From the NCBI GenBank assembly GCA_949825045.1, contig OX463813.1, forward strand, positions 27,510,001 to 27,574,000: a DNA stretch of 64,000 nucleotides. Direction: 5' to 3'. The DNA comes from Argyresthia goedartella. Taxonomy: Eukaryota; Arthropoda; Insecta; Lepidoptera; Argyresthiidae. Position 1 is the first letter of the stretch, and each line of letters begins with the position of its first letter. The notes under the pieces were generated by a model. It had not been told where the DNA came from and did not search any database. It worked only from the letters and a program-made list of their open reading frames with translations. Shown piece by piece: positions 59,401 through 64,000 of the stretch. The position numbers and the translations under genes were made by a program.

Positions 59401-61076
59401 GCTCTGCTATGATTGGCCCGTTTTAAACTAACTAGCCGTGACCGCAACTTGACTTTGCGGCGCCGGCGTGATTCCGAAAACTCACTCAGCACTATACGCA
59501 CGTCCGTCCTACTGGCGCTCTGTAACGGTCCCTTTTTACCGTACGCCGACGAACGACTCTAAACAGTAATTACTTACGTTTAATCATAACGTACTACTAG
59601 TAGTTACGTTTTAGTTTTGTCTGTGCTTCATATTAACCCCGATTGAGTTCGGGGTTCCTGGCACCTCTTCGGGATCACCGCTTTTCCTCGCTACCCTACG
59701 GTTTCCCGGTTCCTGACACCGCTTCGGGCTAACCTGCTTCCCTGCTCCGGCTGCATTCGGACCGTTACTTCTCCGACGTCAGCGGCACTCCGACTACGGC
59801 AAAACCCGCAGGGAAGATTCGTTGCTGCGTAACCAGGGTCAGACTACATTTGGAGAACCCACGTTAAATAAAATTTCTTGTTGGCTACCTATTTGGAATC
59901 TTTTTATTCCTCTCCAAGTAGGGACGTCACGACGTCACGACGTCCCTACTTGGAGAGGAATAAAAAGATTCCAAATAGGTAGCCAACAAGAAATTTTATT
60001 TAACGTGGGTTCTCCAAATGTAGTCTGACCCTGGTTACGCAGCAACGAATCTTCCCTGCGGGTTTTGCCGTAGTCGGAGTGCCGCTGACGTCGGAGAAGT
60101 AACGGTCCGAATGCAGCCGGAGCAGGGAAGCAGGTTAGCCCGAAGCGGTGTCAGGAACCGGGAAACCGTAGGGTAGCGAGGAAAAGCGGTGATCCCGAAG
60201 AGGTGCCAGGAACCCCGAACTCAATCGGGGTTAATATGAAGCACAGACAAAACTAAAACGTAACTACTAGTAGTACGTTATGATTAAACGTAAGTAATTA
60301 CTGTTTAGAGTCGTTCGTCGGCGTACGGTAAAAAGGGACCGTTACAGAGCGCCAGTAGGACGGACGTGCGTATAGTGCTGAGTGAGTTTTCGGAATCACG
60401 CCGGCGCCGCAAAGTCAAGTTGCGGTCACGGCTAGTTAGTTTAAAACGGGCCAATCATAGCAGAGCGAGTGAGTTGTCAACAGTGGAATGTTGCTAGTAC
60501 AGCGCGTGAAAATTAATACTGTGATTACTAGCCTCATTTGGTAGTTTTATTAAGAGAATTACTACTTAAATTTAAAATAAGACCAGTTAATGATAGAGTG
60601 AAGACAACGGTAACTTACAACGTTACAAAACATTCATATACTATTTATTTTTTTTCTTCTAGAGCTTCGCCGCTATTGGATTTTGGCAGTCAACTCCGAA
60701 TATGCCTCATGATCTTTCGCCAAGCGGAGCAGCTCGTCGGCGCTGGCTCTATTTATAGAGGGTGTTGTAAAATTTTAAGGGGGTTTTAAGGACATTATTC
60801 GGAGCGCAACTGACCATGGATTTCGTCTCTCATTCCAAGCCATATGTTATCTGTCATAAAGAAAATGACAGCGTCAATATGGCATAAGCTAGGCTAATAG
60901 ATAGATATTTGAGGTGATACTCACAGATTCTCTCGCAGTCTTCAGCCTTGTGTTGCCCCGCCACCAGGAGATGTCCGGTTTGGGCCGCGCGCCCACCGCC
61001 TGGCACGTGAGCTCCGTGCTGCGCCCCGCCACCAGGGGGCGCGCGCCGCTCAGCAGACGGACCCACAGCGGAGGCA
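33735..61076 (-). CDS. Sidestep-family Ig-superfamily transmembrane protein, 5' end outside window
   Basis: Sixteen exons (listed separately) join in one continuous frame of 728 residues plus stop; every boundary has AG/GT and every phase matches its neighbour. Order: three Ig domains, one FN3 domain, a hydrophobic membrane segment, then a cytoplasmic tail of about 285 residues. Recognition rests on Sidestep-family landmarks: EDGW closing one Ig domain, [11 protein letters not shown] linking the last Ig to FN3, DGG and NKKG in FN3, and DKNPDLIPL in the tail. In Drosophila, Side and its paralogues are surface ligands for Beat receptors in motor axon guidance and synaptic matching; which paralogue this is cannot be told. 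The signal peptide and first Ig domain should lie beyond 64000, because the first exon here starts in phase 1. The introns are loaded with mobile DNA. The last exon is the least certain part. Other Ig-superfamily types such as nephrin-like proteins fit less well. Confidence 0.8.
34545..34625 (-). repeat. AGGGTTCCGTAC repeat, fragment
   Basis: ATAGCGGCAACAGGAATACA and TCTGTGAAAATTT are the inverse of the 3' part of copies 2, 4 and 6. Confidence 0.65.
35179..35228. repeat. 22-bp perfect hairpin with 6-nt loop
   Basis: Arms 35179-35200 and 35207-35228, loop ATTCTT. Confidence 0.93.
35385..36137 (-). mobile_element. LINE family A copy 1, 5'-truncated
   Basis: The minus strand reads ADVATSRLV, then [20 protein letters not shown] and [20 protein letters not shown]; the same words occur in the copy at 40440-41225. 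The 3' UTR (35400-35560) matches the copies at 37925 and 47045. Its 5' edge reaches to within about 8 nt of the Sidestep-like exon 15 donor. Confidence 0.75.
35787..35838. repeat. 23-bp perfect hairpin with 6-nt loop inside a LINE copy
   Basis: Arms 35787-35809 and 35816-35838 (core CCCAGTACCCACACTGTAC), loop AACACA. Confidence 0.93.
36145..36260 (-). CDS. Sidestep-like exon 15: cytoplasmic tail
   Basis: 116 nt, phase 2 in and phase 1 out, GTTGACAG acceptor and GTGAGT donor. It encodes [20 protein letters not shown] and a glycine/arginine-rich end. It is very G+C-rich. A LINE fragment begins within about 8 nt of its donor, and a degenerate CACCTGTCA repeat begins in its acceptor region. Confidence 0.62.
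36256..36540. repeat. Degenerate ACACCTGTCAAAA repeat array A
   Basis: About ten half-regular copies at roughly 20-bp spacing (ACACCTGTCAACAG, ACACCTGTCAAAAC, ACACCTGTCATAAT, AGACCTGTCCAAAG, ACAGCTGTCAAGAT and others). Most contain an E-box (CANNTG) or a one-base variant. The array begins at the acceptor of Sidestep-like exon 15. Confidence 0.7.
36680..37024. mobile_element. GTCACCGTAAGAT-family MITE, copy 2
   Basis: GTCACCGGAAGATAGTC at left, GACTATCTTACGGTGAC at right. Inner short inverted repeats of GTTGATCAACT. Lies in the intron between Sidestep-like exons 14 and 15. Confidence 0.78.
37091..37224 (-). CDS. Sidestep-like exon 14: cytoplasmic tail
   Basis: 134 nt, phase 0 in and phase 2 out, TTTTCTGTAG acceptor and GTGAGT donor. 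It encodes [19 protein letters not shown] and then [15 protein letters not shown]. No domain is recognised. Support comes from an open frame, good splice sites and phase agreement on both sides. Confidence 0.62.
37270..37430 (-). repeat. Second SINE type, copy
   Basis: TGTGTCGTGGGAACAACG, ACATATAAACATCCAAGACC, then GGGATTCGAACCC (inverted B box). Confidence 0.65.
37925..38170 (-). mobile_element. LINE family A copy 2, 3' end only
   Basis: CTACATTGGACCACTGTGGG and following sequence through GCAGGAATAAATA match the 3' UTRs at 35460 and 47120. No coding part remains. Confidence 0.7.
38170..40430. other. Long intronic stretch without recognisable content
   Basis: Inside the intron between Sidestep-like exons 13 and 14. 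No domain-like ORF on either strand and no repeat shared with the rest of the window seen. Confidence 0.4.
40440..41225 (-). mobile_element. LINE family A copy 3, RT fragment
   Basis: The minus strand gives [20 protein letters not shown] and VLFADN (the catalytic box reads FADN in place of FADD), then [20 protein letters not shown] and DVATSRLV. A stop near 40939 and a shift separate the blocks. The 3' end is cut and replaced by a TTCTTA microsatellite (about 40425-40450). Confidence 0.8.
41265..41505 (-). repeat. Second SINE type with full tRNA-like head
   Basis: On the minus strand the head (41505-41430) has A box TGGCCGAGTTGG and B box GGTTCGAGTCC spaced as in a tRNA, but no intact cloverleaf is claimed. 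The body includes AACATCC and TCTTGGGTACTAG and recurs at 5040-5215 and 37270-37430. Confidence 0.65.
41776..42034 (-). CDS. Sidestep-like exon 13: proline-rich cytoplasmic tail with internal repeat
   Basis: 259 nt, phase 2 in and phase 0 out, TTTCAG acceptor and GTGAGT donor. It starts [16 protein letters not shown] and contains two tandem copies of a 19-residue unit (AHLSNxGTDCxxPRPP as the core), then [13 protein letters not shown]. The proline-rich motifs could bind SH3-type partners; that is inference. Confidence 0.75.
42325..42547 (-). CDS. Sidestep-like exon 12: cytoplasmic tail with DKNPDLIPL
   Basis: 223 nt, phase 1 in and phase 2 out, GTCCCCAG acceptor and ACAG|GTGCAC donor. It encodes [12 protein letters not shown], which I recognise from Sidestep-family tails, and a serine/aspartate/tyrosine-rich stretch including [13 protein letters not shown]. 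An earlier GTTAGG donor at 42344 would end the exon in phase 0 and break the frame of the next exon, so the later donor was chosen. Confidence 0.75.
42811..42834 (+). repeat. (TA)n microsatellite at mariner insertion site
   Basis: About 12 TA units directly before the left terminal repeat; a natural target for a TA-specific transposon. Confidence 0.9.
42835..43119 (+). repeat. Mariner-type terminal inverted repeat, left
   Basis: About 285 bp; ends in CACATACTTTAA where the LINE begins. It contains GGGAATCGAACCC near 42977-42994, a tRNA B-box-like segment. Confidence 0.88.
43120..45175 (+). mobile_element. CR1/Jockey-type LINE nested in the mariner-type element
   Basis: It carries RT motifs [29 protein letters not shown] and [14 protein letters not shown] up to 43694, then YADDLQVYL and the thumb to 44636, ending [18 protein letters not shown] and [14 protein letters not shown]. 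The RT is interrupted at about 43686-43735 by a short inverted duplication. The 3' UTR runs to a TTTCTA-type tail near 45160. It belongs with the LINE at 30113-31455. Confidence 0.82.
43667..43710. repeat. 19-bp inverted duplication in the LINE RT
   Basis: 43667-43685 is repeated inverted at 43692-43710, with 6 bp between and A/T-rich filler after it. It breaks the RT between LGPILFI and the YADD block. Confidence 0.9.
45161..45225. repeat. 20-bp hairpin at the LINE/transposase junction
   Basis: CATTCAGTAATCACGTCATA (45161-45180) and its inverse (45206-45225) with a 25-nt spacer, just after the LINE tail. Confidence 0.92.
45212..45460 (+). pseudogene. C-terminus of a Tc1/mariner-superfamily transposase
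   Basis: [20 protein letters not shown] is the conserved C-terminal catalytic block (SCDLTPLDFFLWG type, third acidic residue). It is followed by a helical tail ([13 protein letters not shown]) and a stop at 45460, seven bases before the right repeat. The start is an internal remnant, not a true initiation site. Confidence 0.8.
45467..45750 (-). repeat. Mariner-type terminal inverted repeat, right
   Basis: Inverted copy of 42835-43119, ending ACACCCTG before TA. Confidence 0.88.
45756..46133. mobile_element. GTCACCGTAAGAT-family MITE, copy 3
   Basis: GCCACCGTAAGATTATC at left, ATCTTACGGTGAC at right. It starts four bases after the mariner-type element, sharing its TATA flank. The centre holds CACTGCGGTAGCTTAGGTG, the shared core. 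Confidence 0.78.
46713..46802 (-). CDS. Sidestep-like exon 11: cytoplasmic tail
   Basis: 90 nt, phase 1 in and phase 1 out, TTTCAG acceptor and GTGAGA donor. It encodes a charged hydrophilic stretch ([17 protein letters not shown], ending QGVDSLG). It has no recognisable domain; placement rests on phase and order. Confidence 0.7.
47045..47345 (-). mobile_element. LINE family A copy 4, 3' end only
   Basis: Shares the CCACTGTGGGAG segment and AACAGCAAGGTCTGTGTTGA with the other copies. Lies in the intron between Sidestep-like exons 11 and 10. Confidence 0.72.
47596..47724 (-). CDS. Sidestep-like exon 10: transmembrane segment
   Basis: 129 nt, phase 1 in and phase 1 out, CTCCAG acceptor and GTAAGT donor. 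It encodes about 28 hydrophobic residues ([20 protein letters not shown] and on) followed by CCRHCKHNN, a basic cysteine-containing stop-transfer end. This places the protein as single-pass type I with the Ig/FN3 part outside. Confidence 0.85.
47764..48092 (+). repeat. AGGGTTCCGTAC repeat, copy 4
   Basis: AGGGTTCCGTACCCAAAATG at the left; ends CCGCACCAATAACTTTG and CATTGTACGGTGGTACGGAA. Intronic in the Sidestep-like gene. Confidence 0.78.
48545..49075 (+). mobile_element. LINE 3' fragment of another family
   Basis: [38 protein letters not shown] and [17 protein letters not shown] fit the C-terminal region of LINE ORF2 proteins. A deletion after VKVTLF and a stop at 48748 break it. The tail (48900-49060) is A/T-rich and ends in AATAAACGTTATTGAACTG-type sequence. 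Confidence 0.6.
49369..49450 (+). pseudogene. THAP-type zinc-finger fragment
   Basis: ATG at 49369 starts [15 protein letters not shown], then NPDLLFVP and a stop after 26 codons. C-x4-C followed by N-P-D-x2-F-x-x-P is the opening of a THAP domain, found in host THAP genes and P-element-type transposases. The later histidine-containing part is not found in frame. Confidence 0.5.
49735..50850 (-). mobile_element. Jockey-type LINE, 5'-truncated
   Basis: The frame 50843-50061 (260 codons) reads [59 protein letters not shown] and [13 protein letters not shown], the RT thumb and C-terminus of Jockey-like LINEs, open to its stop. The RT catalytic part is absent. The 3' tail is a TAAA-rich run (49738-49775 on the plus strand reads TTTATTTTATT). 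Confidence 0.8.
50005..50060 (+). repeat. (GT)n-rich microsatellite
   Basis: GTGTGTGTGTGTGTGTGAG and a second GTGTGTATGTGTGTG; lies within the 3' part of the Jockey-type LINE. Confidence 0.85.
50870..51880 (-). mobile_element. Degenerate LINE pieces in shuffled order
   Basis: The minus strand has [20 protein letters not shown] and VWLKSYLG (RT middle; about 51760-51660), then a short GVPQ-like piece (about 51550), then an endonuclease-end-like [17 protein letters not shown] (about 51430-51390) and [14 protein letters not shown]. In a LINE the endonuclease end should precede RT, so the fragments are rearranged or from two copies. Confidence 0.5.
51895..52064 (-). repeat. Partial duplicates of FN3 exon 9 in its downstream intron
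   Basis: Directly after the exon 9 donor the segment encoding NKKGASN..LLNYPxRKTG recurs with its own ACAG|GTACT donor, and a second, shorter copy then begins. The shared CCCTTCTT landmark lies at 51895, 52004 and 52124, giving periods of 109 and 120 bp. The copies have diverged (for example VVNKKG for AINKKG) and neither carries the 5' part of the exon, so they are probably non-coding. Confidence 0.75.
52065..52248 (-). CDS. Sidestep-like exon 9: FN3 domain, second half
   Basis: 184 nt, phase 0 in and phase 1 out, CTCTTCAG acceptor and GTACTC donor. It encodes [15 protein letters not shown] and the FN3 F/G strands [14 protein letters not shown], ending [12 protein letters not shown]. The 3' two thirds of this exon, donor included, is repeated in degenerate form in the following intron (51895-52064). 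Confidence 0.82.
52752..52845. repeat. Degenerate ACACCTGTCAAAA repeat array B
   Basis: Five copies (TCACCTGTTAAAAT, ACACCTGCCAATTT, AAACCTGTCAATAT, ACACCTGTCAAAAT, ACATCTGTAAAAAA) at about 19-bp spacing in the intron between Sidestep-like exons 8 and 9. Confidence 0.72.
53226..53338 (-). CDS. Sidestep-like exon 8: FN3 domain, first half
   Basis: 113 nt, phase 1 in and phase 0 out, TTTTTTCAG acceptor and GTGAGT donor. It encodes [20 protein letters not shown] and then [14 protein letters not shown], the FN3 B and C strands with the family's DGG turn. Confidence 0.83.
53908..54021 (-). CDS. Sidestep-like exon 7: end of last Ig domain and linker
   Basis: 114 nt, phase 1 in and phase 1 out, CCCAG acceptor and GTAACT donor. 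It encodes [16 protein letters not shown] with the second Ig cysteine, then [17 protein letters not shown], which matches the Sidestep-family link between the last Ig and the FN3 domain. Confidence 0.83.
54176..54480 (+). repeat. AGGGTTCCGTAC repeat, copy 5
   Basis: AGGGTTCCGTACCTTAAAAG, CCGTCTGTCCGTC, then the copy 1 type of body. A related fragment (GTCCAACTCGCACTTGATCG) lies near 54975. Confidence 0.72.
55977..56070 (-). CDS. Sidestep-like exon 6: last Ig domain, middle
   Basis: 94 nt, phase 0 in and phase 1 out, CTACAG acceptor and GTGAGT donor. It encodes SYHWWFNSS, which supplies the Ig core tryptophan, followed by a linker with LNAAQNLPG. Confidence 0.78.
56378..56436 (+). repeat. (GAT)n microsatellite
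   Basis: About 18 GAT units with one GTT interruption; the histidine run read on the minus strand is an artefact of it. Confidence 0.93.
56470..56564 (-). CDS. Sidestep-like exon 5: last Ig domain, first third
   Basis: 95 nt, phase 1 in and phase 0 out, TTGCAG acceptor and GTGAGA donor. It encodes [19 protein letters not shown] and the cysteine in [13 protein letters not shown]. Its G+C content is much higher than the flanking introns. Confidence 0.8.
57368..57521 (-). CDS. Sidestep-like exon 4: second half of that Ig domain
   Basis: 154 nt, phase 0 in and phase 1 out. It encodes an L-x-L strand (SLVLQRVSR), the Ig signature [15 protein letters not shown] with the second cysteine, and the closing strand LMLDVK. 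The donor is GTGAGT. Confidence 0.82.
58047..58177 (-). CDS. Sidestep-like exon 3: next Ig domain, first half
   Basis: 131 nt, phase 1 in and phase 0 out, CCAG acceptor and GTGAGT donor. It encodes [19 protein letters not shown] and the cysteine in LDCRVRANP. The position where Ig domains usually have tryptophan reads YVHFTHN, so the core residue appears replaced by phenylalanine or shifted. Confidence 0.78.
58733..59008 (+). repeat. tRNA-headed SINE, copy 3
   Basis: Head GCTCCGTGGTGG, B box GCAGATTCGATTCCGG, tail TGCCCCTCGGTGGGGACAT. Ends about 48 bp from the Sidestep-like exon 2 donor. Confidence 0.72.
59057..59219 (-). CDS. Sidestep-like exon 2: second half of the Ig domain
   Basis: 163 nt, phase 0 in and phase 1 out, GTCCGCAG acceptor and GTGAGT donor. 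It carries [18 protein letters not shown] and the second Ig cysteine in VLSCRA, then a Sidestep-type EDGWKMEVQ ending. The acceptor lies only 20 nt from the end of the 1388-bp palindromic insertion. Confidence 0.82.
59240..60627. mobile_element. Perfect palindromic (foldback) element, 2 x 689 bp
   Basis: Arms 59240-59928 and 59939-60627 are reverse complements over their whole length with no mismatch or indel seen. The centre (59929-59938) is ACGACGTCAC within an 8-bp ACGTCACG repeat. The ends are TGTAACG...CGTTACA, flanked by AAAC at 59236-59239 and 60628-60631. No coding region is seen; each arm has an AATAAA about 60 bp from the centre. TGTNA-type ends with a 4-bp duplication recall Ginger-type DNA transposons (established knowledge, from memory) or LTR ends; the family is unresolved. 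Confidence 0.9.
60925..61076 (-). CDS. Sidestep-like exon 1 of window: first half of an Ig domain
   Basis: 152 nt, phase 1 in and phase 0 out. It is preceded by a pyrimidine tract ending CCCCCAG and followed by GTGAGT. It encodes [11 protein letters not shown], the first Ig cysteine in ELTCQAVG, and the core tryptophan in DISWWRG. The second cysteine is in the next exon, about 1.7 kb away. Confidence 0.8.
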
Positions 61077-62879
61077 CTGGGGGAGACAACCGGGTTAGGC
61101 AGTCGACGAACATAGATCATAATTCTCTATTGCACACAAGTATTAAAGATACATATGTATACAGGGGGAATATCTGTCCGTATGTTGCACTTTATACACT
61201 ATTTTTTCACGTAACGCACAGGTATCCCACCTGTCAGTTAAGAGGGATACCCTGCGGGATTAGTTAGATTTTAAATTAATCCTCTATATAATCTATATAT
61301 AATAATATTAATCCTCTGTTTTATTTTTGTAATGTAACTGGTCCTGTTGTAACCCCTGAATAAATAAATAAATAAATATAACCAATGATCTTAAGTTTAT
61401 AAAGGGTCTGATGTATCACAAGGTTTTTAAGTATCATGAGTTTCTCATAGACCTTAAGAACTCAAAATATCTCAAGAACCCTAATTATCCTCAGTATCGG
61501 AAGACTTATGGGTACGTATGGTAAATTCATTTTGTGGGTTCTGTAGGTTTTTTCTCGGTTATTCAATAAGGTATAGTCCGACAAAATCCTCAAATCGACC
61601 GTATTGCTGTATTCGGTTGGCACATGACAGTGAGGATTGGCGCTATAATGCGACAGCATACGATCCGAATCACTGAAAGAATAGACTTAACAATAGAGCT
61701 CTCATTATTGCGCCCCACATAGATACAGAGAATAGTAACATGCAACGCAGGGTGGTTCTTATTTCCTTTCTTTCCAAGAAATACCCCAAATCCTTATGTA
61801 CTAAATAATTTTATTAAAAAAGAGGTATTCAATACACCACACAACCTTAACCCATATTCAATTCCCAGGCATGTCGTGTACTCCATAAGAGAAAAATAAT
61901 ATCAAAATACCCACACGGATCAGATCCCATGCATGCATTAAACATACATCAATACTCGTCAGGGTAATAAATTATACATCATACATCATGTGCCTTTGAC
62001 TCTTTGTTCTTCCGCATTTTTGACTGTTTTGATTAAAACTGATATAGGGACTACGAGTGTATCGCGTAGGACTTTGGCGGCAAACCGACGAACCTTTTAA
62101 TAAGTTTCACCTGTCCCAAGCTCGGTCCGTTTGTAATTAAATCTTGCAAGTTCAATTTGACCCACTTCCCGGTTTCCGATTGAGCTGGAAATTTTGCTTA
62201 CATATGTAAATCAGACGACAGTGTAATATTTTTTCGACATGAAGCTGATCTAATGATGGAGCCGGAAGGTGGGCGTGGGAACTCTGTAATAAAACAACAC
62301 AACCCCATCGAGTTTGGGCTCGTCGGGTTTGTGTTGATAAGTGCTCTGGTCTTACTTTTTAGGGTTCCGGATTTATTCGTTCTATTTAACAACTAAAAAA
62401 GTTTATCAAATATGGTTTTGTCTAATGCTTGTTATTTTAATTCATTAGTTTTTTTAATGATTCATTAAAATGACGTAGTACCGACTTCCAGCCACAGCTC
62501 AGAGCTGATATGATATGATATCCACAATAATGCACCTTAAGACCGAAGGCTTCACAATTAAAGTAATTAAAAATCTGTCAAGTGCGGGTCGGACTCGTAC
62601 ACAAAGGGTTTTGTATCATCGAACAAGACAAATCAAGGACAAAAAATATATGTCCGAACTAGGTTTAGAACTTAGTACCTACCTCTAACAATGAACCTAA
62701 CCCCCGGATCCGATGTCAACCCAATTGCGCAACCGCAACGATCGATGACGCAAAATTATTGATTACATTTGAATGACGATGATTTGGAATTCTCAAGTTT
62801 AGGGATAATGAAATACGTCACTTGAATTTACAAAATCTCGTGTAGTTCATCATTTGTTGCTGAAGCGGCAACAGATATG
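61077..62879. other. Intron upstream of the first Sidestep-like exon
   Basis: No further Ig exon recognised. Around 62150-62380 there is a repeat-like stretch (TTTGACCCACTTCCCGGTTT ... AGGGTTCCGG) of a type I associate with Lepidoptera. Confidence 0.45.
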
Positions 62880-62998
62880 CACAATCTGTGAAAAGTATTA
62901 CGCTTCATCAGATAGAGCCCGGTGACGGGCAGACAGACAGACAGCGGAGAATTAGTAATAAGGTCCCGTTTGGCACCCATCGGGTACAGAACCCTAAA
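62880..62998 (-). repeat. AGGGTTCCGTAC repeat, inverted copy
   Basis: Inverse of copy 2: CGGTGACGGGCAGACAGACA, ATTAGTAATAAGGTCCCGTT and CAGAACCCTAAA. Confidence 0.72.
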
Positions 62999-63576
62999 AT
63001 CACATACCAGACAAAAATCAAAAAATCAAAATCAAAAATCATTTATTTCCATAGGATGTTGTTACATCACTTAGATCCGTCATTACATTTTTTTGGGTGA
63101 GTTCACTAACACAATGGCGGAATCTGTGGAGAAGAGCTCCGACGTATCAGTTACACAAACGCATTTGTTAGCTTAAACCAAAAACCACTTTAATTTGTAC
63201 AAACCTCTGTAGAATTGCTTGCGAAACCTCTTATAAGCTTGACGGCTTGACGCTTCACTGAACAAATACGACGAATATAGTTTTTCTTTTACAACCCCGG
63301 AATGTGTATTTTATGAGGAAACATTTTTTAATTTCATTTTGAAAGTTATTTCCAGCTTCCTGTTCTTTTTGCATTGTCGGGCGTAGTTCGGTGACATAAT
63401 AGCAAAAAAGCTAATTCGATGTTACGCTGGGTATTGTGCCTAGCCTAGAGACTTATTACGAAAAACTTAGATATAAAAATTGCCAGTACTATTACTACAG
63501 TAATTGTTGAACCCGAATAAAATCTATTCAGACTTATTTTTAACCTACTACAATTCGGCTGTATTTTCTATTTTTC

Positions 63577-63960
63577 AGGGTTCCGTAAGCAAAGCTTAAA
63601 AACGGGTCCCTATTACTAAGACTCCACTGTCCATCTGTCTGTCTGTCCGTCTCTCCGTCTGTCACCAAGCAGTATCTCACCATGATAGTTAGACAGATGA
63701 AAATTTCACAAATGATGTATTTCTGATGCCGCTATAACAACAAATACTAATAAACAGATTAACATAAATATTTAAGGGGGCCCCCATACAACAACAATTA
63801 TTTCAATACCACATAGAAACTAATGAATGCACCTGGTTAAGTAAATGGAGTGTGAAAGTAGCCGCACCAATAACTTTGTAAACAACATTTTGCTATGTAA
63901 AATCTAAACTATTCAGTCCACACCATCCCTACCATTGTACAGTGGTACGAAACCCTTCGT
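63577..63960 (+). repeat. AGGGTTCCGTAC repeat, copy 6
   Basis: AGGGTTCCGTAAGCAAAGC, CTGTCTGTCTGTCCGTC and the same CCGCACCAATAACTTTG end as copy 4. Confidence 0.78.
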
Positions 63961-64000
63961 AATTAAGCTATAGAATTCAAAAGAAAGAACTCAACGGCGT

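Noticed and set aside
60854..61120. Minus-strand ORF reading [20 protein letters not shown] over exon 1
   Set aside because: Wrong frame; the Ig motifs ELTCQAVG and SWWRG lie in the other frame with matching splice phases.

Overview
The window looks like a repeat-dense piece of a lepidopteran (moth or butterfly) genome. That is inferred from A+T-rich intronic and intergenic DNA, many copies of short repeats of a type I associate with Lepidoptera (the AGGGTTCCGTAC / CCGTCTGTCTGTCCGTC repeat, tRNA-headed SINEs, TA-flanked MITEs), an intact-looking insect PIF/Harbinger element, and one insect-type neuronal cell-adhesion gene. No species is named because nothing in the sequence fixes it.

The host gene. 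The right half (about 33.7-61.1 kb, minus strand) carries most of a Sidestep-family gene, a receptor-like immunoglobulin-superfamily protein. Sixteen exons can be placed with AG/GT boundaries. Their phases agree from first to last, giving 2187 coding nt including one nt borrowed from the exon upstream of the window part. In order they encode three Ig domains (six half-domain exons plus one), one fibronectin type III domain (two exons), a transmembrane exon, and a cytoplasmic tail of five exons plus a short predicted last exon. The signal peptide and first Ig domain are not visible and probably lie past 64000. Its introns hold LINEs, SINEs, MITEs, a mariner-like element and a perfect 1.39-kb palindromic element.

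Left half, mobile DNA. A complete PIF/Harbinger element (5498-9081) has TTA target duplications, an intact two-exon transposase and a damaged second Myb/SANT-like gene. From 11.2 to 21.4 kb there is mostly non-coding DNA with MITEs, SINE copies and hairpins. From about 21.5 to 31.5 kb there is a three-level nest. A minus-strand CR1/Jockey-type LINE is split by a Bel/Pao LTR retroelement (LTRs 21909-22158 and 29863-30112, TSD GGTCC). The Bel/Pao pol region is itself interrupted by a 1.3-kb solo-LTR-like insertion (25479-26800, TSD AACTG) that contains tandem repeats. The Bel/Pao copy carries gag, protease, RT, RNase H, integrase and env-like remnants, all broken.

Right half, mobile DNA. LINE copies of one family occur four times on the minus strand (35.4, 37.9, 40.4 and 47.0 kb); one stops only a few bases from a splice donor of the host gene. 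A mariner-like transposon with 285-bp inverted repeats (42835-45750) contains a nested LINE, and a MITE sits directly against its right end.

The most unusual structure is the palindrome at 59240-60627. It has two 689-bp arms with no mismatch seen, a 10-bp centre, TGTAAC...GTTACA ends and a 4-bp AAAC duplication, and it sits 20 nt upstream of an exon of the Sidestep-like gene. Also notable are two intronic clusters of a degenerate ACACCTGTCAAAA repeat, partial duplications of an FN3 exon with its splice donor, and several short-loop perfect hairpins consistent with local template switching.
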